Assembly (NCBI RefSeq): GCF_000003815.2
Contig: NC_049984.1
Span: forward strand, 5,963,633-6,027,632
Direction of reading: 5' to 3'
DNA length: 64,000 bases
DNA from: Branchiostoma floridae
Lineage: Eukaryota; Chordata; Leptocardii; Amphioxiformes; Branchiostomatidae
The notes beneath the pieces were generated by a model. The model was not told where the DNA came from and made no database searches. It was given only the letters and a program-made list of their open reading frames with translations. The position numbers and the translations under genes were made by a program. This document shows, in pieces, positions 23,001-31,394 of this stretch (its first letter is position 1; each line of letters begins with the position of its first letter).

Positions 23001-26000
23001 TCACTCACTCACTCACTCACTCACTCACTCACTCACTCACTCACTCACTCACTCACTCACTCACTCACTCACTCACTCACTCACTCACTCACTCATAGCC
23101 CGTAACCTCAGTGGTCGTAGGGGCTTCACGACATCTATCAGCAGTGATAACTGTAGTAACTGCATACCTGTTGTTACAGAGAAAATCTTCTTGATTTACC
23201 GTTACACACAAAATCATATCCAGTTGCTTGAGTAACTGCTTTTTGACGTACTTCATGTACTTAACGATAGCAATGCACGCGTCCTGATGACACTATGAAT
23301 GTAAATTATGTGCCAAAAGTATATTTACATCTCATTTATGACGAATTCTTAATCCCAACTATTCATATGGATACATAAAGAAGCAACTATATACATTAGC
23401 TATCCTTAAATTTCAGTCATGGTGATAGCGACACATTGTTGATTTTTAAATCGTCAGATACTGTCTTGAGGTGTTGGTTTCATCGATTTTGTAAATCTCT
23501 GGGTACAGGTCTACGGTATCCATGGGTCAAACAGCAGGGGTCAATTGGGTATCGTTTGGCCCATGAATACTGTGCTGCCCCCTTAGAGGTTTAGTTGGAG
23601 ATTACGATTATATGCTAATGATAATTAACGATTGTCACTTTTATGTAGACTATTTAACCGAGCATTCACACCCTCAGTCGCAGCGTATCCATGTATTCAT
23701 CACCTTCTCATTCTAAGCCCATTAACAACAAGTGGTTGGTTAATGTTTTTCAATATGAACCTTTTCCCAAATATAAATACAATTATTGAGATGCATGATC
23801 GATTGTTGCAATGACAGAAAAACTCCAAAACCCAAACTACAATAACACCTTCTGTCCAATTCATCTTTCTTTGTGACGTTCATTAGTCTAAGAGAAGAGT
23901 GCGCCCTGTGTTTTCAATGATTGACCCGATTCTCTAAGTAAATATAACTATTGGACTATGATCAATCATTCTTAGTGTGGCCTAATGGAGCAATCAAATG
24001 ACCATAGCCAAATAGTCTTCAATTACTGTTCCAATCAATTACACATTAACAATCACATCTAAATACCAAATGTACATTTACAATTTGATTTGTATGTGCT
24101 TTCCATTAAAAAGACCCAGCTCATATAGTAATTCTGCAACACAGGAAAAGGGCCATTTAGGCAATTTTGCATCGATAAGTCCATCACCTAACAGGGTGAT
24201 TCATCATCTCAGTAAAGATACCGCAACCGGCCACACGGTCCTCTTTATACTAACATTACAGCAGAGCACTGCAGGTGACAAACAGCTAATGTGTATAGGC
24301 TATCAGAATAAGCCTCTTAAGTGGAACCAAGGGGGAAATTCATTGCCACTAATGGGGATCATCTAAAAGTTCTAATGAAACGATTAGGGTCTTTAACTTT
24401 TCAGCATTTGGAATTGGACTTCTATACTACCAAGTGTGGGCGAACATTTCATACTTGTATGACACCCTGCTGTGTCCACGGCTGTTGCCTTATCCGTTTG
24501 GACAGTGACGGATCATGATGAGTTTTCCGCGGGACAAGGGTCAACATTTCATGTCACTAGGGGCTGGTAATATCCCAATGGAGACCAAAGGTCAACACGA
24601 CGAAGAACAAACGTCCAAATGAAGACATATTAGCCGTCTTAACGGATACTTAGTGGGCATATTAGGCATTGAAAATTAGGAAAGACTATGCTTAACGTGA
24701 AGGAAAACCAGCAAACTTAGATGAATTGTTACATGATAAGAAGTTCCACCTCACAAACAAGACATTAGGCATTAAAAATGAAGAAAGACAATGTTTAACA
24801 TAACATAACGGTATGTAATGGAATACCAGCAAACTTAGATTAATTCTTACATGATAAGTAGTTCCACCTCACTATCAAGACATCAAAATTAATGATAGTT
24901 GGAAATCATGTTTTAACTACAGTACTTTATTGCTGTTCTGTATGCGACTGTGCAGAGGGCCAATTTACATAATGGAAGACAGATATTGCTGGTATGATGG
25001 AATGTCCAAACGTTTAGTATCATTCATGATGGTGATATCTGAACATGGCTATGCATATATGCCCAGTACCGACTACAATAGATTTTGTTAGACTACAAAG
25101 GGAACAATGGCAAAGTATCCCTTTGTGGTATCCCATTAAAGAGAGAGAGAGAGAGAGAGGGGGGGGGGGGGTGTATGACATTTATATACACTGTTCGTGG
25201 CGTGGCATATCGTATCTAAGAGTATACTCNNNNNNNNNNNNNNNNNNNNNNNNNNNNNNNNNNNNNNNNNNNNNNNNNNNNNNNNNNNNNNNNNNNNNNN
25301 NNNNNNNNNNNNNNNNNNNNNNNNNNNNNTAACTGTTTCATGATCCTTGATGATTGAACCAAGGACACTTCAATATATCGACCGAATTGTCTATAATTTT
25401 GAAGCCATTCATGGTCATTGGTCTTCGACAGGCAAACTCTAGTCAGTTTGGAAGTCGGCACATCGATGGACTGGATAGTGTCTTACGAAGTTACAGGTAT
25501 GTACTTATCCTAGCTAACGTTACTGGTAAACCAAAATAGCAAAGCGTTTGTCTCTTATATTTGTATTGGCAGCTCAGAGTTTGCAGGCCTTGAGAAAGAT
25601 ATCGATGTGACAACAACGCCGTTGGAGTCTCTTAATCACGTGTTAACCACATCAGGCTCTACCAGAGCACGCCATCTATCTAATCATACTTTGGGCCGCG
25701 GATAGAGCGGACATGACAGGGTACCTTTGCGTAAAATTAGGCTGGAGAAGTCATCACTCAGTCTGCATTCTTTAGCCTCCAATACACACTTCACAACATC
25801 AGTTACACAATGGATATCATTATGTGTAGCAACATAAACCGAAGTTTAAACCTACGCCAAAAATGGAAATTCTCATTCATAGCCATTGCACGAGGGATTA
25901 CCTAGTTTCCTTAAAGAGGCTCCAGACTGTTACTGTACACCAATTACCAACGTTCCCTCCAGACTTGACATTGCTCAGACGAACAATTAGGTGATTAGAC

Positions 26001-29000
26001 ACACCGTTACATGGTTAGATAACCATTGATCGTCGGAGCTCTAACAATAAAAGAAATTATGCTACGCCAATCAGTCATAGATTCCCCACGTGATACGGTC
26101 TTAACATACTAATCATCTATCGAGGATTGCATCAGGTATGTTCTGTATCAGTCTGGAGGCCCTTTGCGGGTTTCTCTACGTACAACCTGGGATAAGTTAA
26201 AGTCAAAGCCTGGGATTTTATCATTACTATCGTTCAGTATGATGCCAAGGCACCTTTGAGATGAAGGATTCGGACGATCATCGAAACTTTTACTTTGCAG
26301 AAATGCCTATTTGCTTCACTCTAAGCAGGCGAGCATCATTCTTAAAGTGTCTTGGGCCTGGCAGTATCTACAAATGCACGTACTTAATGTAACATCATAT
26401 GGATTTTATGATCTGAACTTCCCATACGTATGTCCATGCCATCTTTAGTTTTCTTCCAAAGTCCACAGAATTTGTAATGATCTACATGCAATAGCAAGAA
26501 TTAGGAAAGTCCATGAACGGTAACTGATTGATGCATTGATAATTTCAAACCAATCTTTACAACACTTATTGCCTTGTCATGAACATCTTTGCCGCATTTG
26601 ATAAAGTTGCAGATGCCCCGATGTAAATTCTTCCTGCTCCATTTTTTATTGGATTCCGATATGCGTCAGAATTACAAGCTTGAGGCAGTCTCATAAATTT
26701 ACAATCATTTTTTATACATTCCACCCCAGCATCTGTTTTGACGTTAATGAAGTTGGTCAGTACTAACCATAAGCATTGCCTTCTATTCGGAATCAGCTGA
26801 ATAATCTGTGACCATGGTCATCATGGCTCACCACCATTCAAGCCTTACCCCGTAAAGTTAGCTGCCCAGGCGCGCGTAACGGATAGCCAGATGCTAACAC
26901 CATAACGACGACCTGATCCAATAAGATCCCGGCGTCATCCTAACGTATCGATCACAAAGGGCACTGGACGAAACAAATACCGTAATATCCTGACCTTGTA
27001 CCGCTAGCTTAAAAAGTAATTCCAGGTGGAGGCTGCACGCTCTACTAACCTTGTACTACCTGGTCATCCATCTCACCTGCCACCCACCCACTGTGCGGAT
27101 TATGGAATCAAAGGATAAACTATTATCTTCTTATAGAAGCTCTTCTTCTGTCACTAATACCCCTTTTCACTAGGACGGAGCTCTCGCCGCGCTCTCTCTG
27201 CAACCTAAACTTTGACATATCTCTCAAGGAATTGTGTAGAAAAGAAACGGATCGTTTTACACTTTCTGAGTTTTGTTGTCTTTTCAGTCACACTTTTACG
27301 TTTTGTATGATATACCAAGTGTGAAAGCGAATTAAGGTTACACATATCATATTTAGGTCGCAATGAGAGTGCAGCGCGATCGCCGTCTAGTGGAAAGGTG
27401 GCCTTCCTGCCGCGGCTGGACCTACCATGGTTTGTTCAGACACTGCTCCAAAGCTCAGAAGGTGTGCTGCACACGTCACGTCCAGCCAGCGACCTGTAGA
27501 GAGGAGAAAGAGGAAGATGTTTTTTTCAATAATGAGCTCTACTGTTCATCAAAGTGTAACTGTAGGACACAGGTGGATGATCAGGCAATTACCTGCTTGG
27601 TAGCTCGCTGTTGCAAACGCTTGATCAAGTGGCAACACGATCAATCCACGGGGCACCTCGACTGCACGCTCGTTCTGTCATTTCAACATTCTTGTGACAT
27701 GTTTGTCCGATCTCATATCATGGGAATTTCTAATGAGCTATTGTATATTTTACTGCATCAGGTCGTTCATTTTATGGGGATCTTCATTGCTTTAAGCACC
27801 TACCATAAGGAGTATTGGAAAACGAAATCGTTTAATACAGGTTTGCCATGACCGTCACTCGTCACTGACTTGCTGTGGAAGCAGTTTCAAGGTACAATTA
27901 CCCGCGTGTTGCAACAAATCATTCTGTGTATGAAGACAATTTTCCACTAACATGCGTTTCAACATTACCGTTGCCAATATTTCCTGCACAGCACCAAGCT
28001 GAAAAGATCTGAACTGATAGCAGCAGCGCCTGCAGTGTTCATGGATGAGAACCTCTGTTGGCTAATCGATGACCATCTGTACATGAGCTATTCACTCCTT
28101 CACGGTTTTGCACACCTTTCTATCATGTCTCTCAGCAGAAGGAGCACAGGTGTGTCCGACTTACCCAGGTCATTAGAAACTGCCGAGTACTGCCCCACTT
28201 TCACACCACCATATTCTCTGCACGTCTACGCATAGTCGTGATTATTTTCTCTGGTGTCGAAATTGAAGATTGGATGAGGAGAACAACACATTAACAGAAC
28301 GGCCAGATTGATATTAAGATGTACTACTTCCGTGATTACTTTTAATTCAGTGAAAAGCTTTTTATTTTTAATGCCCTGATGAAGGCCCGAGTGGAAGCAC
28401 TGGTGAGGTTGGTTAATAAGAACTTTCCTTATTACTATTCTGAACAAAAAAGGAAGGGAGCGTGCCGGCTAAATGACCTTCAAACCTCGCGCTCGGCTCT
28501 CATGAAAGATTCACAGACGGCCCGCAGATATCGTCCTGACAGTTGTTCCTTACAGCTTCAAAGGGCCAAAGGTCATCCTCAATGTTCATTTTAAAATACC
28601 GGAGGGACGTGACAAAGAGGGAGGCCATGCGACGTTGGTGGTTGGAGTCAACTGATGGTCGATAATCCTTCAATTTCGAACATAGGAACTTAGCATAAGA
28701 AATAGAGTAGGAAGTATCATGCGAGGTGACATCACTGAGGTGTCTGATGTTTGGTATTTTGGTATGGTTTATTTTATGGTACTTCCTATCGTAGTTCGAG
28801 CCCTGTTCCCACTCTTGATACAGACGTAAGACAGAATGAAGTTCTCTTCTGATAAACCTTATAAGTAAGCCTTTAAAGGTTATACTCATTAAGTCAAATT
28901 GTAACGTTAGACTAGCTTTTATAAGGCTTACACTCAGACATCTGAAGAATCTACAATAGGTTGATAAAAGAAGGTTTCATAACGGCTGATGTGATTCTGT

Positions 29001-31394
29001 GTTCCTCAAGGGGATGGGAACACGTTATACATAAGAATGATCAACATGGATTTCTAAGGGAGGGTCTGAAACATACAGCTGCTAATGTAGAGTCCATTCC
29101 AAAGTGTTAAAGCCGTCTTTTGTTATCATTAGCACCAAGGGCAGCATACATCAGGAGATCAGTCGGATATCTCGGAGATAATCATCGCTTCCACATGGGA
29201 ATCTCCTTTGGGACGGCCATGTTATAAATGAAACAGTGGAGGGCCAAGGTGATCCTCGCCAAGGAAGATATTTACTTTCGGTATTGATTGGAAAATAAAA
29301 GACAGTAGCGAGGTTGAAAGTAGTGAATTCCGGATGCACAATGACAATGACAATGATGATAATGAAGATGTGAGTGAGAAGCGGCAACGAAAGGAAGGAA
29401 TGATAAGAAGCAGTCCACATATCGGGCTGAACTAACTGAAATTCACAAAACATTCTGTATCTGTATCTTTATCTTTATAGCCGGTATAACCGCCCATCGG
29501 CGAAACACAACAGCTTCGCAGGCATGCGGCGCGACAGCAGCTGGTTATATTACACCGAAGGACCCGTCACACCTAACTTTTGCACATCTATCTGCAAGCG
29601 TTCTGTATCTCATCCAATATATAAAGTAACGCCTCGGCAAATAGACATTGCAATTCTGTTCGTAGCATTTATTGGGTGAGTATTTGACATAATCATGACA
29701 TTGTGTTATATTTTTGAGCCTATGTGAACGTTTGTGGCGAACCTGTCTCGTTAACTCAATTGCCCTAGGCTTACTTTGAAGTAGGATATGGATATATCTT
29801 GGCACCTGATCAGCTTCTCATAGAACTTTATGGACTGGAACAATCATTTGAACTTTTGAACCACATAATCAGTTTATGGCGTTTTATAGTTATCTCATGC
29901 CCACATCTCCAAACGTTGCCCGGCGGGGTGATGGAAGTAATGGTGAATTATAAGGAAAGACTATTGCTACTATATTATTAGGTTGGTCCTACTTATAACT
30001 TGCATGAGGGCAAAATATGCTGATCTTTTCATTTGGCGCACGGTGCTTTATCAACTTACCGCCAGACTCGCTGTCCCGTATGAAAGAACAATGTAATATA
30101 CGTGCAATCAGGTTTTGATAAAATATTGGTATACGTAGTTGTGTCCAAATACATCAAGCGATGAGTCTCGCTTCAAACAGTTTCATCATATTACTATAAG
30201 TTTCTAAGACTGTTATAGTTTTGCACAAGGGAGATCACATTCTATATGCATGGACATGGGCATAGCCCGAATATTCTTCGTCTAAAATATATACGAACAT
30301 GTTGCGAATAACAATGCAGATTAAGCGCTCGATTGAACACCAGAATGCAATACACCGACAGTGTAGTGGACACCCCATTGCAAATTCGTGCTTGACGTCT
30401 ACATAGCGTACAAGTAAAATGCTAATACATATAAATTTGAGCATCAAACACTATTTTAAACGTTATATCGATCTACGGAGAAATGTGTCAACTATGAGAG
30501 ACGTTAGATAAAGCAATTGTATTGACAGAATTTTCAGGTTAACAAAGAGTTAGCCTGAATTGAATTCAATTACCAAGAACGACATAATATGAAAGTCGAT
30601 GGTAAGTATAAGTGCTTCAATGTTGCCGACTATTTTACAAGTTGTGAGTCGGTTTTAAGATACGTAAGTAATTGTGGTACTTAAGTGGGTTCCGGAGAGG
30701 AAATGGTCCGAGTTCCGTATACATTGAGTGTAGCTGATTTAGAAGGTGAAACTAATGCTAGAAATCGATCCTGTCTGTAGCCTTTTCAAACGTTGCTCGT
30801 CCAGGACAGCGCTCTCATCGCGCTCTCTCTGCAACCCAAAATTTGACAGATCCCTCAACGAATTCTTAGAAAAAAAAAGATTTTTGGTAAACGTTTTCTG
30901 TGGTTTGTTGTCTTATTAGTCACACTTTTGCCTTTTGTATGATATACTTAAGTGATAAATATGGAATCAAAAATTACACACATCCGTCGGTGGGTCGCAG
31001 TGAGAGCGCAGCGCGATTGCCGTCTAGTGGAAAGGGGGTATAAATAGCCATCTATGAACTGCTTCCTCCCCAAGTACGTTGCTCATGATACATAGGAATA
31101 CGCTCCTACACGACTTGCATGAATGGAATAGATACTGTATCCCATATACATACAGAACGAAAATGCATAGTACTCATACTCTGATCATAGTGTTAGGAAC
31201 ACACAAAATAGAGACATACCTTTAATTCTGGGTCTGTGAGTCCAGTTGTACGTATCTGGGAGAACGCGCAGGATCTCATGGTTGTGGTCATCGTCGTGGT
31301 CTTCCGCAAACTCACTTATCGTGTCCGCGCGGCACCGGAGGGTCGACACCAACGTCAACAGCAGGACGAAGACATGTTTCCCTGGCGTCCACAT
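16876..31394 (-). CDS. Cys-loop ligand-gated anion channel subunit gene (glycine/GABA-A receptor-like), multi-exon span
   Basis: Overall span from start codon (31394) to stop (16876). The product is predicted to be a pentameric ligand-gated chloride channel subunit of the plasma membrane, with an extracellular ligand domain and four membrane segments. Seven exons join with matching phases. They give a signal peptide, ligand-domain strands with WKP, the C-x13-C Cys-loop with FPMD, M1, an M2 with the Pro-Ala-Arg anion filter, M3 and M4, and about 385 residues. A missing exon of about 68 nt (phase 1 to 0, between 31220 and 22841) would bring it to about 408, normal for the family. Exon lengths 83 and 215 nt match vertebrate GABA-A/glycine receptor genes. 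The M3-M4 loop is short. No cysteine pair is visible in loop C of the seven exons. The ligand cannot be told from sequence. Exact subfamily is open (GlyR, GABA-A or another invertebrate anion channel group). Confidence 0.9.
17342..17627. repeat. Intragenic duplicated segment, copy A
   Basis: This matches 18820-19070 in the same orientation, starting at a CATTCATTG/GAGCTTTGACTTGACTTGAG block. It runs through CCCACGTGCGTCAACA and GTTCCCACAGAT into the end of the cysteine-rich exon copy. Copy A has an internal fold-back at about 17458-17515 (GTGGAGTCCAGG against TGGACTCCAGGC) that is decayed in copy B. Confidence 0.8.
17548..17655 (-). pseudogene. Partial copy of the cysteine-rich exon
   Basis: 108 nt of open sequence encode [18 protein letters not shown] followed by [10 protein letters not shown]. 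This matches the second block of the cysteine-rich exon at 18999-19204, including its donor (GGAAAG then GTTAGT). A possible acceptor (TTATCAGCAG) would make it a symmetric phase 1-1 exon. In position it falls between the M2-M3 and M4 exons, whose junction is phase 0, so it cannot be inserted there in frame. It most likely arose with the surrounding 290-bp duplication and lost its first half. Confidence 0.55.
17697..17777. mobile_element. 81-bp fold-back element (MITE-like)
   Basis: The first 21 bases (starting GCCTGGGTACCATCCG) are a perfect reverse complement of the last 21 bases (ending GGATGGTACCCAGGC), with a 39-base spacer. A short element with perfect terminal repeats inside an intron fits a MITE or fold-back element. 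No clear target duplication was identified. Confidence 0.65.
17892..18106 (-). CDS. Channel gene exon: M2 pore helix and M3 (215 nt)
   Basis: Acceptor ACCAGGTGCAG, donor ACATG then GTTTGT. The length of 215 nt equals the matching vertebrate glycine/GABA-A exon, supporting this weak-looking donor. It encodes [20 protein letters not shown] (filter Pro-Ala-Arg, then the pore-lining helix), the M2-M3 linker SYVRAIDIW and M3 ([15 protein letters not shown]), followed by a basic segment. Counting Arg as 0', position 2' is Cys and 6' is Leu, where human glycine receptor alpha1 has Gly and Thr. It ends in phase 0, matching the last exon. Confidence 0.95.
18567..18701 (-). CDS. Channel gene exon: pre-M1 and M1 membrane segment
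   Basis: 135 nt, acceptor CATCTCACAG, donor ATCG then GTAAGT, phase 1 in and out. It encodes [20 protein letters not shown], equivalent to the family's ..ARFHLERQMGYY, then M1 itself, [20 protein letters not shown], and WIEI. The Y.P...IV..SW.SFW pattern is diagnostic for anion-type Cys-loop M1. Joining to the next exon gives a Val codon and the Pro-Ala-Arg filter. The M1-M2 linker is two residues shorter than in human glycine receptor alpha1. Confidence 0.95.
18820..19070. repeat. Intragenic duplicated segment, copy B
   Basis: Partner of 17342-17627. It overlaps the 3' half of the cysteine-rich exon (18999-19204) and the intron between that exon and M1. It is shorter than copy A because part of the fold-back region is missing. 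Confidence 0.8.
18999..19204 (-). CDS. Candidate cysteine-rich exon within channel gene
   Basis: Open 206-nt stretch between the loop C and M1 exons. It encodes about 68 residues with ten cysteines in two related blocks: [13 protein letters not shown] then TC, and [19 protein letters not shown]. The donor (GGAAAAG then GTTAGT) is good and leaves phase 1, which fits the M1 exon. The only nearby acceptor that keeps this frame (TGTCCAG) implies phase 2 input, whereas the loop C exon leaves phase 1. Inclusion would therefore need another acceptor (for example after GGTAAAG, inside the block) or another partner exon. Skipping it leaves the channel intact. It may be an alternative exon, part of a different transcript or a relic. 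I do not recognise the domain. Confidence 0.5.
19641..19793 (-). CDS. Channel gene exon: post-Cys-loop strands and loop C
   Basis: 153 nt, acceptor TTTCTCTCTGCAG, donor CCCTG then GTAAGC, phase 1 in and phase 1 out. It encodes [14 protein letters not shown], aligning with the family's N/DDL.F.W block, then VPVISD and [19 protein letters not shown], aligning with the LPQF.L....Y strand, and ends LPSVPG. It contains no cysteine, so the second disulfide seen in loop C of glycine receptors is absent here. The open frame continues past the donor for about 30 codons, but the phase match with the M1 exon supports splicing at 19641. Confidence 0.85.
19655..21975. repeat. Tandem duplication of about 1.15 kb inside the channel gene
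   Basis: Copy 1 (about 19655-20835) and copy 2 (about 20836-21975) align along their length in the same orientation. Shared landmarks include ATGCGGTCGA at 20135 and 21308, GGCCCTACGCGTTAATC at 20201 and 21371, and AGGCTGTCAACCAAGTCCCC at 20277 and 21450. Copies differ by many substitutions and indels. The duplicated unit includes the loop C exon, intact in copy 1 and broken in copy 2. Confidence 0.85.
20848..20994 (-). pseudogene. Broken duplicate of the loop C exon
   Basis: Within the second copy of a tandem duplication, this stretch retains the acceptor (CTATCTGCAG) and the start [16 protein letters not shown]. Compared with the intact exon at 19641-19793 it has lost 7 bases after the second ATG, shifting the frame. 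It has also lost 3 bases, gained an AT-rich insertion of about 15 bases, and has no GT donor at its end. It lies 5' of the intact exon in transcription order, so splicing must skip it. It is a decaying pseudoexon. Confidence 0.85.
22066..22148 (-). CDS. Channel gene exon: Cys-loop (83 nt)
   Basis: Acceptor TTTTCTTCCAG, donor GTATGT. The exon is exactly 83 nt, the conserved length of the equivalent exon in GABA-A and glycine receptor genes. It encodes [20 protein letters not shown] followed by CHIRLDG. The two cysteines are separated by 13 residues and enclose FPMD, the family signature that forms the disulfide-closed loop coupling ligand binding to gating. It ends in phase 1, and the Phe codon is completed by the next exon. 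Confidence 0.95.
22630..22841 (-). CDS. Channel gene exon: ligand-binding domain, first half
   Basis: 212 nt, acceptor TCTGTAG before GAT, donor GTCAG then GTGAGG. It encodes [20 protein letters not shown], the family's conserved strand with EW.D.RL (glycine receptors have QW.DPRL). [15 protein letters not shown] follows, matching the family's WKPD.FFAN block, and then an E-rich strand up to VVNLIVR. NLT is a possible glycosylation site. It starts in phase 0 and ends in phase 2. The split Arg codon is completed by the next exon, which confirms the junction. The corresponding exon in vertebrate relatives is 221-224 nt. Confidence 0.92.
22908..23095. repeat. (TCAC)n microsatellite
   Basis: About 185 bases of almost uninterrupted CACT/TCAC tetranucleotide in the intron just 5' of the ligand-domain exon. 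Length is likely polymorphic, and the assembly may have collapsed it. Confidence 0.95.
23100..24660. other. Intron sequence without recognised feature
   Basis: Part of the long first introns of the channel gene. Short open frames only, with no repeat or splice-bounded exon recognised. Confidence 0.4.
24662..24890. repeat. Two-copy tandem repeat, about 115 bp
   Basis: Two adjacent similar units (about 24662-24768 and 24769-24890) share ATTAGGCATT, CCAGCAAACTTAGAT, TACATGATAAG and AGTTCCACCTCAC. The second carries an insertion (CATAACATAACGG). It is intronic. Confidence 0.75.
25139..25171. repeat. (GA)n/(G)n simple repeat
   Basis: An uninterrupted GA run followed by a G run of about 13 bases, about 60 bases before the assembly gap. 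It may explain why the assembly broke here. Confidence 0.9.
25230..25329. other. Assembly gap, 100 N
   Basis: Exactly 100 N, a placeholder length, so the true size is unknown. It lies in the interval where the missing channel exon should be. Confidence 1.
25330..27155. other. Intron sequence without confirmed exon
   Basis: A possible short exon at 26849-26912 (minus) is discussed under rejected items. Otherwise no coding, RNA or repeat feature was recognised. Confidence 0.4.
27159..27399. mobile_element. MITE family copy A, about 240 bp
   Basis: The left end (CCCCTTTTCACTAGGACGG) and right end (GCCGTCTAGTGGAAAGG) are inverted repeats of each other, extended inwards by CGCGCTCTC-type sequence. 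The same element occurs at 30781-31037 with shared GCGCTCTCTCTGCAACC, TTTGACA and CACACTTTTACG/GCC blocks. No transposase frame. Confidence 0.75.
27400..29460. other. Intron sequence without recognised feature
   Basis: A 162-codon open frame (27363-27851, plus) begins inside the MITE and shows no domain, so I treat it as chance. Nothing else is recognisable. Confidence 0.4.
29461..29580. repeat. Possible repeat fragment with (TATCTT)n edge
   Basis: A short TATCTGTATCTTTATCTTTA run is followed by a G+C-rich block (AGCCGGTATAACCGCC, then AGGCATGCGGCGCGACAGCA) unlike its surroundings. This looks like the end of a dispersed element, but there is no second copy in the window to confirm it. Confidence 0.3.
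30781..31037. mobile_element. MITE family copy B, about 257 bp
   Basis: Second copy of the element at 27159-27399, with the same orientation, interior blocks and right end (GCCGTCTAGTGGAAAGG). Its left terminal repeat is more diverged. It ends about 180 bases from exon 1 of the channel gene. Confidence 0.75.
31220..31394 (-). CDS. Channel gene exon 1: signal peptide and His/acidic N-terminus
   Basis: ATG at 31394 opens a hydrophobic signal peptide ([12 protein letters not shown] at residues 8-19). An acidic His-rich stretch ([10 protein letters not shown], about 31-40) follows, then [18 protein letters not shown] to residue 58. NWT is a potential N-glycosylation site. The exon ends AATTAAAG then GTATGT, a good donor, leaving phase 1. 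The His/Asp cluster and following layout recur in the exon at 55166-55346. First-exon identity rests on the signal peptide, the L..LP....RP spacing typical of channel N-termini and correct orientation. No TATA box was found upstream. Confidence 0.75.

Noticed and set aside
22908-23095. Possible CRISPR-like or satellite array
   Set aside because: It is a pure tetranucleotide microsatellite without spacers.
26849-26912. Possible missing channel exon (minus), encoding [20 protein letters not shown]
   Set aside because: Acceptor, donor and the VSIWLSV strand look right, and the input phase fits exon 1. However it ends in phase 2, while the next exon needs phase 0, and it is 64 rather than about 68 nt. 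Kept only as a candidate to test with transcripts.
27363-27851. 162-codon open frame, plus strand
   Set aside because: Starts inside the MITE end, has no recognisable domain, irregular composition, and lies in an intron of the opposite-strand gene.
28171-28221. Candidate exon (minus) encoding [13 protein letters not shown] before GTAAGT
   Set aside because: Wrong end phase for the downstream exon and poor match to the conserved strand.
30057-30099. Another candidate for the same exon (minus), containing [14 protein letters not shown] before GTAAGT
   Set aside because: The peptide resembles the family's V...V.S.G..S strand and ends in the right phase, but an in-frame stop lies just upstream and there is no acceptor AG in between.
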